Below are positions 6,728 through 13,001 of a stretch of 30,667 bases of DNA, piece after piece. The stretch's first letter is position 1. Every line of letters begins with the position of its first letter. Under the pieces are notes generated by a model. That model did not search any database and was not told the origin of the DNA. It worked only from the letters and a program-made list of their open reading frames with translations. Source of the stretch: a virus; the IMG/VR virus record IMGVR_UViG_3300028025_004344, positions 1 through 30,667 of that record; one strand, 5' to 3'. Position numbers and translations under genes: made by a program.

Positions 6728-6858
6728 TACTGTTCCCCCATTTCGTTGTTGTTGTTGTCTAACTCTTCGGGCGGATTATTTTCCACCCATTCTTTGACAC
6801 CATCGGAAAGTGCCTTTGTCGGTATGAGACCACACTTGCATGAATCACATTCACACAT
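6727..6858 (-). CDS. small Cys-rich protein (43 aa)
   Basis: ATG 6858 has a GGAG ribosome site five bases upstream. The frame begins MCECDSCKCG, giving four cysteines in eight residues, and continues with an acidic, Asn-rich tail (NNPPEELDNNNNE). The Cys cluster could bind zinc or another metal. The gene overlaps the nuclease gene upstream by 8 nt and ends TAATG on the next start, so it is well placed between two real genes. No function is known. Confidence 0.6.
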   Translation of the reverse strand: MCECDSCKCGLIPTKALSDGVKEWVENNPPEELDNNNNEMGEQ

Positions 6859-7588
6859 CGGTATCTCCGTTGCATGCCTTACTCAAATCTTTACTGTAAG
6901 GCAAAAAATATGGGCAATAGTTACAGAGGCGATCACTCTTTGCCGGGATAAGTGACCACATCGCAGGATTTGCTTCCACATCAACTGTTGAAAGTAATCC
7001 GTAGAGACTGTCAATGCGAGCAAGGGCATCGAGTGCAACCTGCTCATCATATTCATACATCTCCATATGCATTTCATCAAGTGAACCTGATGTCGGTAGG
7101 TACACAAGCGCCACATGGTTGACTTGAACCCCCTGTTGGGCTTTGCCGTAACCATAAAGCTGAGTCTGAATGATTTGTTGCTTGCTCGCGCCTTCTTTCT
7201 TGCGAGTTTCAATCTGCTTTGCAGATGTAGTTTTCCAATCCATCACGATGCCTCGGTTGACATCAAATAAGTCAATCGTGCCTGATAGACCTGAACGAAT
7301 CGTGACTCGTTGCTCCACTTCATAGCCATCGAGTTTGCCAAAGACCTCTGCCAAATAAGCATGAATTGCAGTTCCCACCTGGGCTGCCCACGATCCATTG
7401 CCACCTTCATTGATTTTTTCCCAATCAAGAAGTTTGTACGCAAGACGGCGTGAACACTCATGCCCAATTTCAGATGGGCCGATTGCAATTTGCTTTGAGC
7501 GTGGAGACCATTGACCTGCCTTGACGATAATCGCGGCAAGTTCATCGGCAATCACCTTTGATGGTTTATGTGGAGCAACAAAGTTCAT
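6851..7588 (-). CDS. PD-(D/E)XK exonuclease, Cas4/RecB-like, with Fe-S cysteines
   Basis: This 245-residue nuclease shows the RecB-family motifs in order: GTAIHAYL (H76), GTIDLFD (D106), MDWKTT (D117 and K119) and QTQLYGYG. One cysteine before the core (C45) and three near the end (C222-x2-C225, C239) are spaced as in Cas4/AddB proteins that hold a 4Fe-4S cluster. It should degrade or process DNA ends during phage replication and recombination. It lies between a candidate ssDNA-binding protein and a small partner gene at 7672-7989, the usual recombination-module layout. Confidence 0.88.
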   Translation of the reverse strand: MNFVAPHKPSKVIADELAAIIVKAGQWSPRSKQIAIGPSEIGHECSRRLAYKLLDWEKINEGGNGSWAAQVGTAIHAYLAEVFGKLDGYEVEQRVTIRSGLSGTIDLFDVNRGIVMDWKTTSAKQIETRKKEGASKQQIIQTQLYGYGKAQQGVQVNHVALVYLPTSGSLDEMHMEMYEYDEQVALDALARIDSLYGLLSTVDVEANPAMWSLIPAKSDRLCNYCPYFLPYSKDLSKACNGDTDV

Positions 7589-7672
7589 TTATTCGTCATC
7601 CTCATCATCATCTTCATATGGAGCAAAAGGTGGTTCATCGAGTAGTGGTGCAATGGGCGTGATGATACTCAT
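7589..7672 (-). CDS. tiny acidic-tailed ORF (27 aa)
   Basis: ATG 7672 overlaps the stop of the upstream gene (TAATG), and the stop directly abuts the nuclease ATG (TAAATG). The peptide is hydrophobic and Pro-rich at first (SIITPIAPLL) and ends in a run of Asp/Glu. Tight coupling on both sides suggests it is translated; the role is unknown. The acidic tail resembles that of the 693-896 product. Confidence 0.45.
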   Translation of the reverse strand: MSIITPIAPLLDEPPFAPYEDDDEDDE

Positions 7673-7989
7673 TATCCATTCACCTCAACAACCATGAATC
7701 GGCGTGAAGTTGTTGGAACTTCCAACAGCTCGATGACCTGAATGGGCAGGATTTCTCGTGCCTTCTTCACATCAATGCGCTTGGATTCAACAAATGACCA
7801 CCGCACAACTTCATTTCCGTTATGCATAGCCACTTCAGCATCACCCATTGCATTTTCCAAATGCGAACGAGCAATGTCGGCAACTTCTTGCCATTCTTTG
7901 ATGCGAGTCAACGCATCTGTGTATTGTTTAAGCCAAGAAGCAACATCATCATCAAAGACAATGCGCTTGTGTTCAATTTCCATAGTCAC
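7672..7989 (-). CDS. hypothetical recombination-accessory protein
   Basis: The 105-residue protein is helical at the start (WLKQYTDALTRIKEWQEVADIARSHL is split by a short turn) and ends in beta-type sequence containing NGNEVVRWSFVESKR. This pattern resembles the accessory segment found at the C-terminus of YqaJ/RecB-type phage nucleases, here as a separate gene just upstream of the nuclease. GTG 7989 is preferred because GGGGG lies a few bases before it; ATG 7983 is the alternative. The function is inferred from position only. Confidence 0.6.
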   Translation of the reverse strand: MTMEIEHKRIVFDDDVASWLKQYTDALTRIKEWQEVADIARSHLENAMGDAEVAMHNGNEVVRWSFVESKRIDVKKAREILPIQVIELLEVPTTSRRFMVVEVNG

Positions 7990-8009
7990 TCAAATTCCCC
8001 CGAATCTGT

Positions 8010-8396
8010 CTAGTACCAATTGAACTTTTGAAAGTGCGACCATGCCGAGCATGGAGACACATGGCGCCTGTGGATATAGGCGAGAGATGCCACAAGTTGT
8101 GACACCTTATACTCAGAATGTTCCATTCCAAGTCGGCGATAGGTAGAGTCAAGCAGTTGGGCGATTCCTCGTGCAGAACTCGTTGGGTTTTTTGCGTCTT
8201 TCCAGGCTGATTCTTTACCAATCAACGCGGAATAACATTTGTATTGCTTAGTTGTAAGCAAATCACGAGCCACTTCCTTCGGATCAACCTGATCAAGAGG
8301 TGGTCGGTCTAAATAAACGATGGATGCAGGTACGGCAACTTGAGGCGAAAATGCAGCATTGACAACCATTGAAGTCAAACCGCTTACGCTGATCAT
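8010..8396 (-). CDS. soluble lytic transglycosylase-like protein
   Basis: The 128-residue protein has a hydrophobic N-terminus (residues 1-28) that could be a weak signal sequence, then an SLT-like lysozyme fold. The catalytic Glu is in GKESAW (E62), followed by the SSARGIAQ motif, and it ends HVSPCSAWSHFQKFNWY with aromatic residues typical of the family. It should cleave the glycan strand of peptidoglycan. Because it sits with regulatory and replication genes rather than beside the endolysin, it may act in virion entry or late cell-wall remodelling. Its start overlaps the WhiB stop (ATGA). Confidence 0.82.
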   Translation of the reverse strand: MISVSGLTSMVVNAAFSPQVAVPASIVYLDRPPLDQVDPKEVARDLLTTKQYKCYSALIGKESAWKDAKNPTSSARGIAQLLDSTYRRLGMEHSEYKVSQLVASLAYIHRRHVSPCSAWSHFQKFNWY

Positions 8397-8845
8397 AATT
8401 GCGATCCCCCTGATGAGTTTTTTGTTTTGAGTTGTGATTGGAGTTCTCCCTCTGATTTCACCCCTGCTTTGCGAAGAACTTGCGTTACATACGAAAGGTC
8501 TAAATTCAAAGCAACTGAGATTTCTTTTGGTGTTCTTCCTTGCAGATGAAGTCTGCGAATAGTCTCGGCATTATTGATGCCGAACTTTTTGCGCCTTCTT
8601 TGTGCATAAACTCCACGCTCCTTTGGTGTCGTTCCTGCCCAAATCCCGAATGGGATGTTTTCTGCAAGTGCGTATTCCAAGCACTCCTTTCGTTCTATAC
8701 AACCGCCGCAAATACTGCGAGCAATTGGGAGACTGTTTGCCTCTTCAACTTTTCCTTCAGGAAAGAAAATGTCGGGGTTTTCGATGTCACGGCATTTTGC
8801 CTGTAACAAAGAAGGTAGTGTTGGGAAGAAGTATTCGAAGTTCAC
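8393..8845 (-). CDS. WhiB-family iron-sulfur transcription factor with C-terminal HTH
   Basis: The four cluster cysteines are C18, C46, C49 and C55, followed by the family turn motif in the form GIWAG (67-71; usually GIWGG) and a basic stretch with RRRKK. WhiB proteins bind the sigma-70 C-terminal domain and alter transcription, and phage copies can repress host whiB genes. The protein is longer than usual (150 residues). Residues about 93-130 form a helix-turn-helix pattern (ETIRRLHLQGRTPKEIS, then LSYVTQVLRKAG), giving an extra DNA-binding module. The GTG start overlaps the resolvase stop. This gene is the main evidence for an actinobacterial host. Confidence 0.92.
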   Translation of the reverse strand: MNFEYFFPTLPSLLQAKCRDIENPDIFFPEGKVEEANSLPIARSICGGCIERKECLEYALAENIPFGIWAGTTPKERGVYAQRRRKKFGINNAETIRRLHLQGRTPKEISVALNLDLSYVTQVLRKAGVKSEGELQSQLKTKNSSGGSQL

Positions 8846-9192
8846 TCCCTAGTTCCAAGCCATTGTTCTAAATCCTGAACGACCCATGACTTTTCAATGC
8901 CGGCATTTCGGCGTTTAATTATGACATAAGCAGGTGGAGTTTGTTCAAGACCACGAGCTACGGCGTAATTGTTTGCTTCTGTGATTGCTTCATCCCAAAA
9001 GGCAGGAAGTGTGATCGCCTTGCGGTTTTTCAACTCAAAGATGTAAGTTTTGTTTGCAACGACACAAACAATGTCACCTTCATCTTTGCTTCCTGCCTTT
9101 GTTAGTCGTTCGGCGCTGACCCCTCTATCCCTTAGCCACTTCATTACTGAAGTTTCAAAGAGAGCGCCCTTGCGACCATTGGGATTTGCCAC
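8842..9192 (-). CDS. Holliday junction resolvase (Hjc-like)
   Basis: This 116-residue protein matches the archaeal Hjc and phage resolvase pattern: an N-terminal KGALFE with E13, then DEGDIV with D40, then FELKN with E53 and K55, which together form the nuclease metal site. It should cut four-way junctions made during replication and recombination. The start is GTG 9192, directly after the upstream stop. The window encodes a second junction-cleaving enzyme (endonuclease VII type, 326-700), so the functions may partly overlap. Confidence 0.88.
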   Translation of the reverse strand: MANPNGRKGALFETSVMKWLRDRGVSAERLTKAGSKDEGDIVCVVANKTYIFELKNRKAITLPAFWDEAITEANNYAVARGLEQTPPAYVIIKRRNAGIEKSWVVQDLEQWLGTRE

Positions 9193-9540
9193 TTACTTCA
9201 CCAACTCCAATTTTGTCGCGACAGGTTGCGAGCGCATGGCGCGTGCTACCTTCACGGCGGTGATGAGTTGTTCAGCCAAAGTAAGTGCCTCGCTTTCGCT
9301 AATGCTTGCGAGTTTGATAGCAAGATCAGGAACGGCTGACCTTGCCTTATCCATCAATCGAGCTAAATCAATTGATTTCAAATCGTGCAGAATGAGGCTT
9401 TGAATGCCTTTCAACTGCACCAATGGAACTGCCGCCAAAATATCCTCAACCACATCAAGGTTGGCATCGCGCTCTTCCAGGTAAATGACAAAATCCCCAT
9501 TGAGCGAGTTGTGAACTGAAAACAGAGGATCGCGGTTCAT
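9193..9540 (-). CDS. hypothetical protein
   Basis: The 115-residue product begins MNRDPLFSVHNSLNGDFVIYL and then is largely helical, with repeated Leu/Ile/Val spacing (KGIQSLILHDLKSIDLARLMD). No catalytic motif or family was recognised. ATG 9540 has GGGG upstream and overlaps the previous stop (ATGA); an in-frame TTG at 9552 is less likely. It is the second gene leftward of the divergent promoter region, so it is probably expressed with resolvase and WhiB. Confidence 0.65.
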   Translation of the reverse strand: MNRDPLFSVHNSLNGDFVIYLEERDANLDVVEDILAAVPLVQLKGIQSLILHDLKSIDLARLMDKARSAVPDLAIKLASISESEALTLAEQLITAVKVARAMRSQPVATKLELVK

Positions 9541-9659
9541 AGGTAGCCCCAACCGCCCTCTGAGTGGGTAATCTGTGCCGTGAACCTGTCCTCAAGGGCT
9601 AGAAGCCCCCACACAAGCCCTGTGACGGCGATTGCGCCCCCTATAACTACCAAAATCAC
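9537..9659 (-). CDS. small membrane protein (40 aa)
   Basis: GTG 9659 lies 10 bases after a GGAG ribosome site and opens a frame with one hydrophobic segment (VILVVIGGAIAVTGLVWGLL), then a short polar tail ending GGWGYL. It is the first leftward gene from the divergent region and overlaps the next start (ATGA). A longer frame to 9827 exists, but it would run back through the promoter region and has no better start. The function is unknown; a single-span inner-membrane peptide is likely. Confidence 0.55.
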   Translation of the reverse strand: MILVVIGGAIAVTGLVWGLLALEDRFTAQITHSEGGWGYL

Positions 9660-9819
9660 TTCATCCCCTCTCCTTTGGAATGCGCCAATGGTCGCATGGA
9701 AGTTATCCACAGGGGAACCCGACTCGCCAAAACTCCTTGATGTCGTGTATTGACAATCGTATGGATGAGCGTATCGTTCTTCTTGTAGGGGGAAAGGCTC
9801 CCGAAGAAAAGGAAAGAAA
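9660..9819. promoter_or_regulatory. divergent promoter region
   Basis: Genes diverge from this 160-base interval. For the rightward block, TTGACA (9750-9755) is followed after 16 bases by TATCGT (9772-9777), a fair sigma-70 promoter about 40 bases before the first ATG at 9820. The hexamer lies in ATTGACAAT, which reads similarly in both directions. A DnaA-box match TTATCCACA is at 9703-9711. A leftward promoter must also lie here, but no single -10/-35 pair stands out for it. Confidence 0.55.
9750..9777 (+). promoter_or_regulatory. predicted sigma-70-type promoter for the plus-strand cassette
   Basis: The -35 box TTGACA is perfect, the spacer is 16 bp and the -10 box is TATCGT. Transcription would start near 9784, leaving a leader of about 35 bases that includes an AAGGAAAG ribosome site for the gene at 9820. 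No other promoter-like pair was noticed further along the cassette. Confidence 0.5.
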
Positions 9820-10077
9820 ATGATCAAGCAAGTTGCAACAGATGAAAAAGTTCAGATCAAGTGGTTTGTTTATGCAGGTGAAGAAAAGATTGCTCACAAC
9901 GCAACAATGCGTGGCACTTGGGGTTGGGATGCAGAATGTTCTTGCGGTTGGAAAACAACAACAGGTGGCGCAGTTAAGTCATCAGTAAAACAAGAAGTTG
10001 AATTGCACAAAAGTATGGATCACAACTACAAGTGGGCAATGGTAGGCAACATTGAATACACAAAGGTTGGTGCATAA
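9820..10077 (+). CDS. small hypothetical protein, first gene of plus-strand cassette
   Basis: The 85-residue protein has a clear AAGGAAAG ribosome site. It contains a single Cys pair in AECSCGWKTTTGG, a Trp-rich centre (RGTWGWD) and a His-containing segment (ELHKSMDHN) that could complete a metal site. No family was recognised. Its stop TAA overlaps the next ATG (TAATG), starting the chain of coupled genes. Confidence 0.7.
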   Translation: MIKQVATDEKVQIKWFVYAGEEKIAHNATMRGTWGWDAECSCGWKTTTGGAVKSSVKQEVELHKSMDHNYKWAMVGNIEYTKVGA

Positions 10078-10235
10078 TGACTACAAAAGAAAAAGCATTA
10101 GAACTATTTGATGCAGGAATTCCAAATGAAATTGAAGATTCACATTTGAAAACAATGTTGAATGGACATCGTTGGGGATGGCATCAAACACCTTTCATGC
10201 AATGTCCTGCCTGTGAAAGAAAGGTAGGTGCATGA
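10077..10235 (+). CDS. small CxxC hypothetical protein (52 aa)
   Basis: The ATG overlaps the previous TAA. The peptide has an amphipathic N-terminus (TTKEKALELFDAGIPNEI), a Trp/His-rich middle (NGHRWGWHQ) and a CPAC knuckle near the end. It finishes with the sequence VGA-stop; the gene before it likewise ends VGA, and the one after ends AGA. The function is unknown. Start and stop overlaps with both neighbours support translation. Confidence 0.6.
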   Translation: MTTKEKALELFDAGIPNEIEDSHLKTMLNGHRWGWHQTPFMQCPACERKVGA

Positions 10236-10471
10236 TGAGCAACAGACTTTGGGTTGATGATGATGGAACAGTAGTTTGCGATCAACATGCAGGAACTTAT
10301 TTGCGAGTTGCATTTGAAACAAAACCAAATGGAATCCAACACAAAACACCACTTGGAACTTGGTGCGCCTATTACACAAATCTTAATGGTGGGAAAGATT
10401 TGGTATGTGAAGTTTGTATTCCGTGGAACTCACCAAATCATCCATATAATCAAATGAATGCAGGTGCATGA
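10232..10471 (+). CDS. small Cys/His hypothetical protein (79 aa)
   Basis: It begins MMSNRLWVDDDGTVVCDQH and carries a later VCEVC knuckle, so C-x2-H plus C-x2-C could bind zinc. The start overlaps the previous stop (ATGA) and its stop overlaps the next ATG. It ends NAGA, similar to its neighbours. No family was recognised. Confidence 0.65.
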   Translation: MMSNRLWVDDDGTVVCDQHAGTYLRVAFETKPNGIQHKTPLGTWCAYYTNLNGGKDLVCEVCIPWNSPNHPYNQMNAGA

Positions 10472-10608
10472 TGAATCTGCAAGAAATTATCAATTGGCAT
10501 CTTGATCAAATCGCTGAACTTCGCCGTGATGGTGATGAAAACCAACGCGACTTTCATCGTGAAATTGTCACAGAATTACTTCGTATCCAAAAGGGAGAAT
10601 CTAAATGA
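10468..10608 (+). CDS. small helical hypothetical protein (46 aa)
   Basis: The peptide is highly charged and probably one long helix (NLQEIINWHLDQIAELRRD, then QRDFHREIVTELL). ATG 10468 overlaps the previous stop; the adjacent ATG at 10471 is equally possible. A GGGAG near its end provides the ribosome site for the next gene, whose ATG overlaps its own stop (ATGA). The function is unknown. Confidence 0.55.
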   Translation: MMNLQEIINWHLDQIAELRRDGDENQRDFHREIVTELLRIQKGESK

Positions 10609-10769
10609 TCACAAAGCGTGGCAAAAAAGTGCGAGCAATCGCAATTGCAGTTGGCATCGTTCTTATATGGCAAGTTGCAAGCAATCTGTGGTGGGTAGGT
10701 ATTGATTCACCGAATGCAGAGTTTCTCGGTTGGTGTTGGGGTTCAATGAGCGAATGTGTGGTGTTGTAA
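10605..10769 (+). CDS. small membrane protein (54 aa)
   Basis: After a basic start (MITKRGKKVR) one hydrophobic span follows (AIAIAVGIVLIWQVASNLWW), then a short outer segment with two cysteines (GWCWGSMSEC). The charge distribution predicts the N-terminus in the cytoplasm. GGGAG lies just upstream of the ATG. It may be a membrane-acting early protein; no family was recognised. Confidence 0.6.
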   Translation: MITKRGKKVRAIAIAVGIVLIWQVASNLWWVGIDSPNAEFLGWCWGSMSECVVL

Positions 10770-10901
10770 ATGGTAGGCAAAAAGGTCAGATCAGTTCGCG
10801 TGAGCGATCAACTATGGGCAAGGGCGATGGCAAAGGCAAAGTCAGAAGGCAAATCTGTCTCTGAAGTCATCGTGGATTTCTTGAAAGGATATATCAAGTG
10901 A
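10770..10901 (+). CDS. ribbon-helix-helix DNA-binding protein (43 aa)
   Basis: The peptide has the Arc/CopG pattern: a basic beta strand (KKVRSVRVSD), helix 1 (QLWARAMAKAKSEG) and a turn, then helix 2 (SVSEVIVDFLKGYI). Such proteins bind operator DNA as dimers, so this is a candidate regulator of the cassette or of the divergent region. The ATG directly follows the previous TAA, and its stop overlaps the primase-polymerase GTG (GTGA). Confidence 0.72.
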   Translation: MVGKKVRSVRVSDQLWARAMAKAKSEGKSVSEVIVDFLKGYIK

Positions 10902-11356
10902 CAAAAGCTGAGACCGCCGTTGCCTTCGCCGAAAAGGGTTGGCACATCTTGCCTGTTGCCCCTTATCAAAAGACACCTTTCTTTCCTATTGCAAAGAATG
11001 GGTACAAATCTGCAATAACTGACATTGAAGAGATTGAGAAATGGTTCACTCGCGCACCGATGCTCAACATTGGCATCGCTTGCGCCCCTTCATCATTAGT
11101 TGTCTTTGACATTGACTTCCGCAATGGTGGAACCACCGATGGTCTTAACCTTGACACATTCACAGTCGCAACAGGCGATGGCTTGCATCTGTATTACACC
11201 GCCCCACAAGATGCAAAATTCAAGGGCAAACTTCGTGAAGGTGTTGACATCAAGCACAATGGATATGTCGTGGGTGCAGGGTCATTGCACGAGTCAGGCA
11301 AGTTCTATCAGGTAGTCAAAGACATTCAACCTGCACCGATGATGGAATATATTTAA
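10898..11356 (+). CDS. stand-alone bifunctional primase-polymerase domain protein
   Basis: The 152-residue protein is a minimal prim-pol domain. Motif I is FDIDFRNGG with D71 and D73, motif II is TGDGLHLYY with H97, and motif III contains GVDIKHNGYVVGAG with D117. All catalytic residues are present, but no helicase domain follows. It could prime or extend DNA by itself or work with another phage protein. It differs from the primase-helicase at 2208-4283, which has E72/E74 in motif I. It is the last gene of the plus-strand cassette and stops just before the bidirectional terminator. Confidence 0.85.
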   Translation: MTKAETAVAFAEKGWHILPVAPYQKTPFFPIAKNGYKSAITDIEEIEKWFTRAPMLNIGIACAPSSLVVFDIDFRNGGTTDGLNLDTFTVATGDGLHLYYTAPQDAKFKGKLREGVDIKHNGYVVGAGSLHESGKFYQVVKDIQPAPMMEYI

Positions 11357-11370
11357 GTCACACAAAGACA

Positions 11371-11417
11371 AAGAAATCCCCCTCACCATGACCGACCAAT
11401 GGTGAGGGGGATTTCTT
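11371..11417. terminator. bidirectional transcription terminator hairpin
   Basis: A perfect 19-bp inverted repeat (11371-11389 and 11399-11417) with a 9-base loop lies between convergent genes. The stem has a GC-rich centre (CCCCCTCACC) and A/T-rich outer ends, so each transcript would leave the stem through a short U-rich stretch. It should stop both the rightward early cassette and the leftward sugar-gene transcript, whose stop codon overlaps the repeat. Confidence 0.85.
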
Positions 11418-12279
11418 ATGAGGCAAGTGCGCGAGCAATGCCTTCTTCAAGAGAAATCTTTGGTTCATAGTTTTGCAACATCCAAGTTGGATCGCCCACT
11501 CTGTATTCAACGCCAACAGGTGCGTTCAGATTGGTCTTGATGGGCGCGAGATAACCTGCTTGCAACATCACCATCTCCGCCAATTCAATGAAAGAGGTTG
11601 GTCTGCCTGAACAGATGTTCATGACACCAACATCATTTGTGACTGCTGCGAAAGTTGCCTGGACAACATCATCAATGTGGACAAAATCTCGCACCTGAGT
11701 TCCTGCTCCCCACACTTCAAATGGGTCTGCTTTGCGCTTTGCTCGCTCAATAAATGATGGGAATGGGTAGTCAAGTGCCTGATCTGATCCGTATCCGCTA
11801 AATGGACGAAGCACGCTTACCTTCAAACCTTCAGCTCGTGCATATGAAGCGAGCATTTCGCCGGACAATTTTGCCCAACCATAGGTGAAGTCAGGTGTTC
11901 GAATATGTTCAAGATTGATGTCAATTTCACGAAGTTTTTGTTGATAGGCAAGTTTCTGCAAAAAGATTGGATAAGCCGCAGATGATGAGAAATAAACAAT
12001 GTGCTTCGGACGAGTTTTCAGCGCCCATTGGAACATGTCTGCATCAATGGCAAGGTCAGAGGCAACTGACAATGGGTTTCCCTCAATGGTCATTCGCCCA
12101 CCGACAATTGCCGCGAGATGAATGACCACATCAAACTGAGTGGTGTCGGTAGCAAAGAAATGCCGAACCTCTTTGCCATTGACTAAATCAATGCCTGTAA
12201 TGTCATGACCTTTGTCATCAAGTGCGCGATGAAAGGCACGCCCAACAAATCCTGCATCACCTGTGATGAGAATCTTCAC
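11416..12279 (-). CDS. NAD-dependent sugar epimerase/dehydratase
   Basis: This 287-residue extended short-chain dehydrogenase has the nucleotide-binding TGDAGFVG (6-13), catalytic SSS (98-100), Y133-x3-K137, and a later RDFVHIDDVV block. Such enzymes convert nucleotide sugars; the overall look is close to GDP-fucose synthase or NDP-sugar epimerases, but the substrate cannot be told from sequence alone. The GTG at 12279 overlaps the glycosyltransferase stop (GTGA) and is preceded by GGGGG. With two glycosyltransferases it forms a three-gene sugar unit, probably for decorating the virion or altering the host surface. Confidence 0.88.
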   Translation of the reverse strand: MKILITGDAGFVGRAFHRALDDKGHDITGIDLVNGKEVRHFFATDTTQFDVVIHLAAIVGGRMTIEGNPLSVASDLAIDADMFQWALKTRPKHIVYFSSSAAYPIFLQKLAYQQKLREIDINLEHIRTPDFTYGWAKLSGEMLASYARAEGLKVSVLRPFSGYGSDQALDYPFPSFIERAKRKADPFEVWGAGTQVRDFVHIDDVVQATFAAVTNDVGVMNICSGRPTSFIELAEMVMLQAGYLAPIKTNLNAPVGVEYRVGDPTWMLQNYEPKISLEEGIARALAS

Positions 12280-13001
12280 TCCATCCCCCATTCATATTGA
12301 TATTTGGTGTCACCTGTGAGTTCAACAGACTTTTGTTGATCCACGGCGAAGATGAACCTATCATTCTCATCAAGGGCTGCGCCAATGTGACTGATGGCGT
12401 TGGCAGGTTCAAGAAGGTATGGCTTGCGAAGTGATTTGCCTTCAACATCCGTGTCGTAAAACTCGTCATGGATAAAGCAGGAAAATTGGATTCTCGGATA
12501 AATCATATTTCGCAGGAAGTCTTGGTCTTGGGTGTAATAGTCCGAAATCTCTGCCGACTCAATGAGTTTGCGGATGTCTTTGAACAGGGCAGAGCGAACT
12601 GTGAACATACCTGCATTGATCGGATAATTGTGACCTGTTGGGTGGTCTTTCATGATGTGGGCATCAAGACCTGACTCAAGAAACTCTTCGTGAGCGTTCA
12701 ACTCACGCAAAGACAGGCGAGCATCGGCATCGCGGAATGCAACAAAGTCGTAATCTAGCTCGCAGGCAAGAAATCGCCATAATTTGGCGGTGTGATCTTC
12801 AGGTGCATCTGTCTGAATAATTCGAACATTGCTAAACAGGTTCAGGGTTGAAATCACCCAGGGTGGAACCGATGCGCCTACGAAAAAGACCAACTCATCC
12901 CCATGCTCCAAAATCTGTTGAGCGATGATGGCGTTTTTGATTGCGCCGACTGAGTACCGCAAATCTGACCCATAAAGTGAGAATGCAATTGCCTGTTTCA
13001 T
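12276..13001 (-). CDS. glycosyltransferase (GT-A-like, DxD)
   Basis: The 241-residue protein begins with the strand MKQAIAFSLYGSDLRY and carries FRDADAR with D91 and D93, the metal/nucleotide-sugar site of GT-A enzymes. PINAGMFTVR and the TQDQDFL block resemble acceptor-side motifs of family 8-like and related transferases. It overlaps both sugar-gene neighbours by 4 nt, so the three are co-translated. Donor and acceptor are unknown. Confidence 0.78.
   Translation of the reverse strand: MKQAIAFSLYGSDLRYSVGAIKNAIIAQQILEHGDELVFFVGASVPPWVISTLNLFSNVRIIQTDAPEDHTAKLWRFLACELDYDFVAFRDADARLSLRELNAHEEFLESGLDAHIMKDHPTGHNYPINAGMFTVRSALFKDIRKLIESAEISDYYTQDQDFLRNMIYPRIQFSCFIHDEFYDTDVEGKSLRKPYLLEPANAISHIGAALDENDRFIFAVDQQKSVELTGDTKYQYEWGME

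Noticed and set aside
9537-9827. Long form of the 40-residue membrane protein starting at 9827
   Set aside because: The extra 56 codons cover the divergent promoter region and a DnaA box, and the best ribosome site is at GTG 9659.
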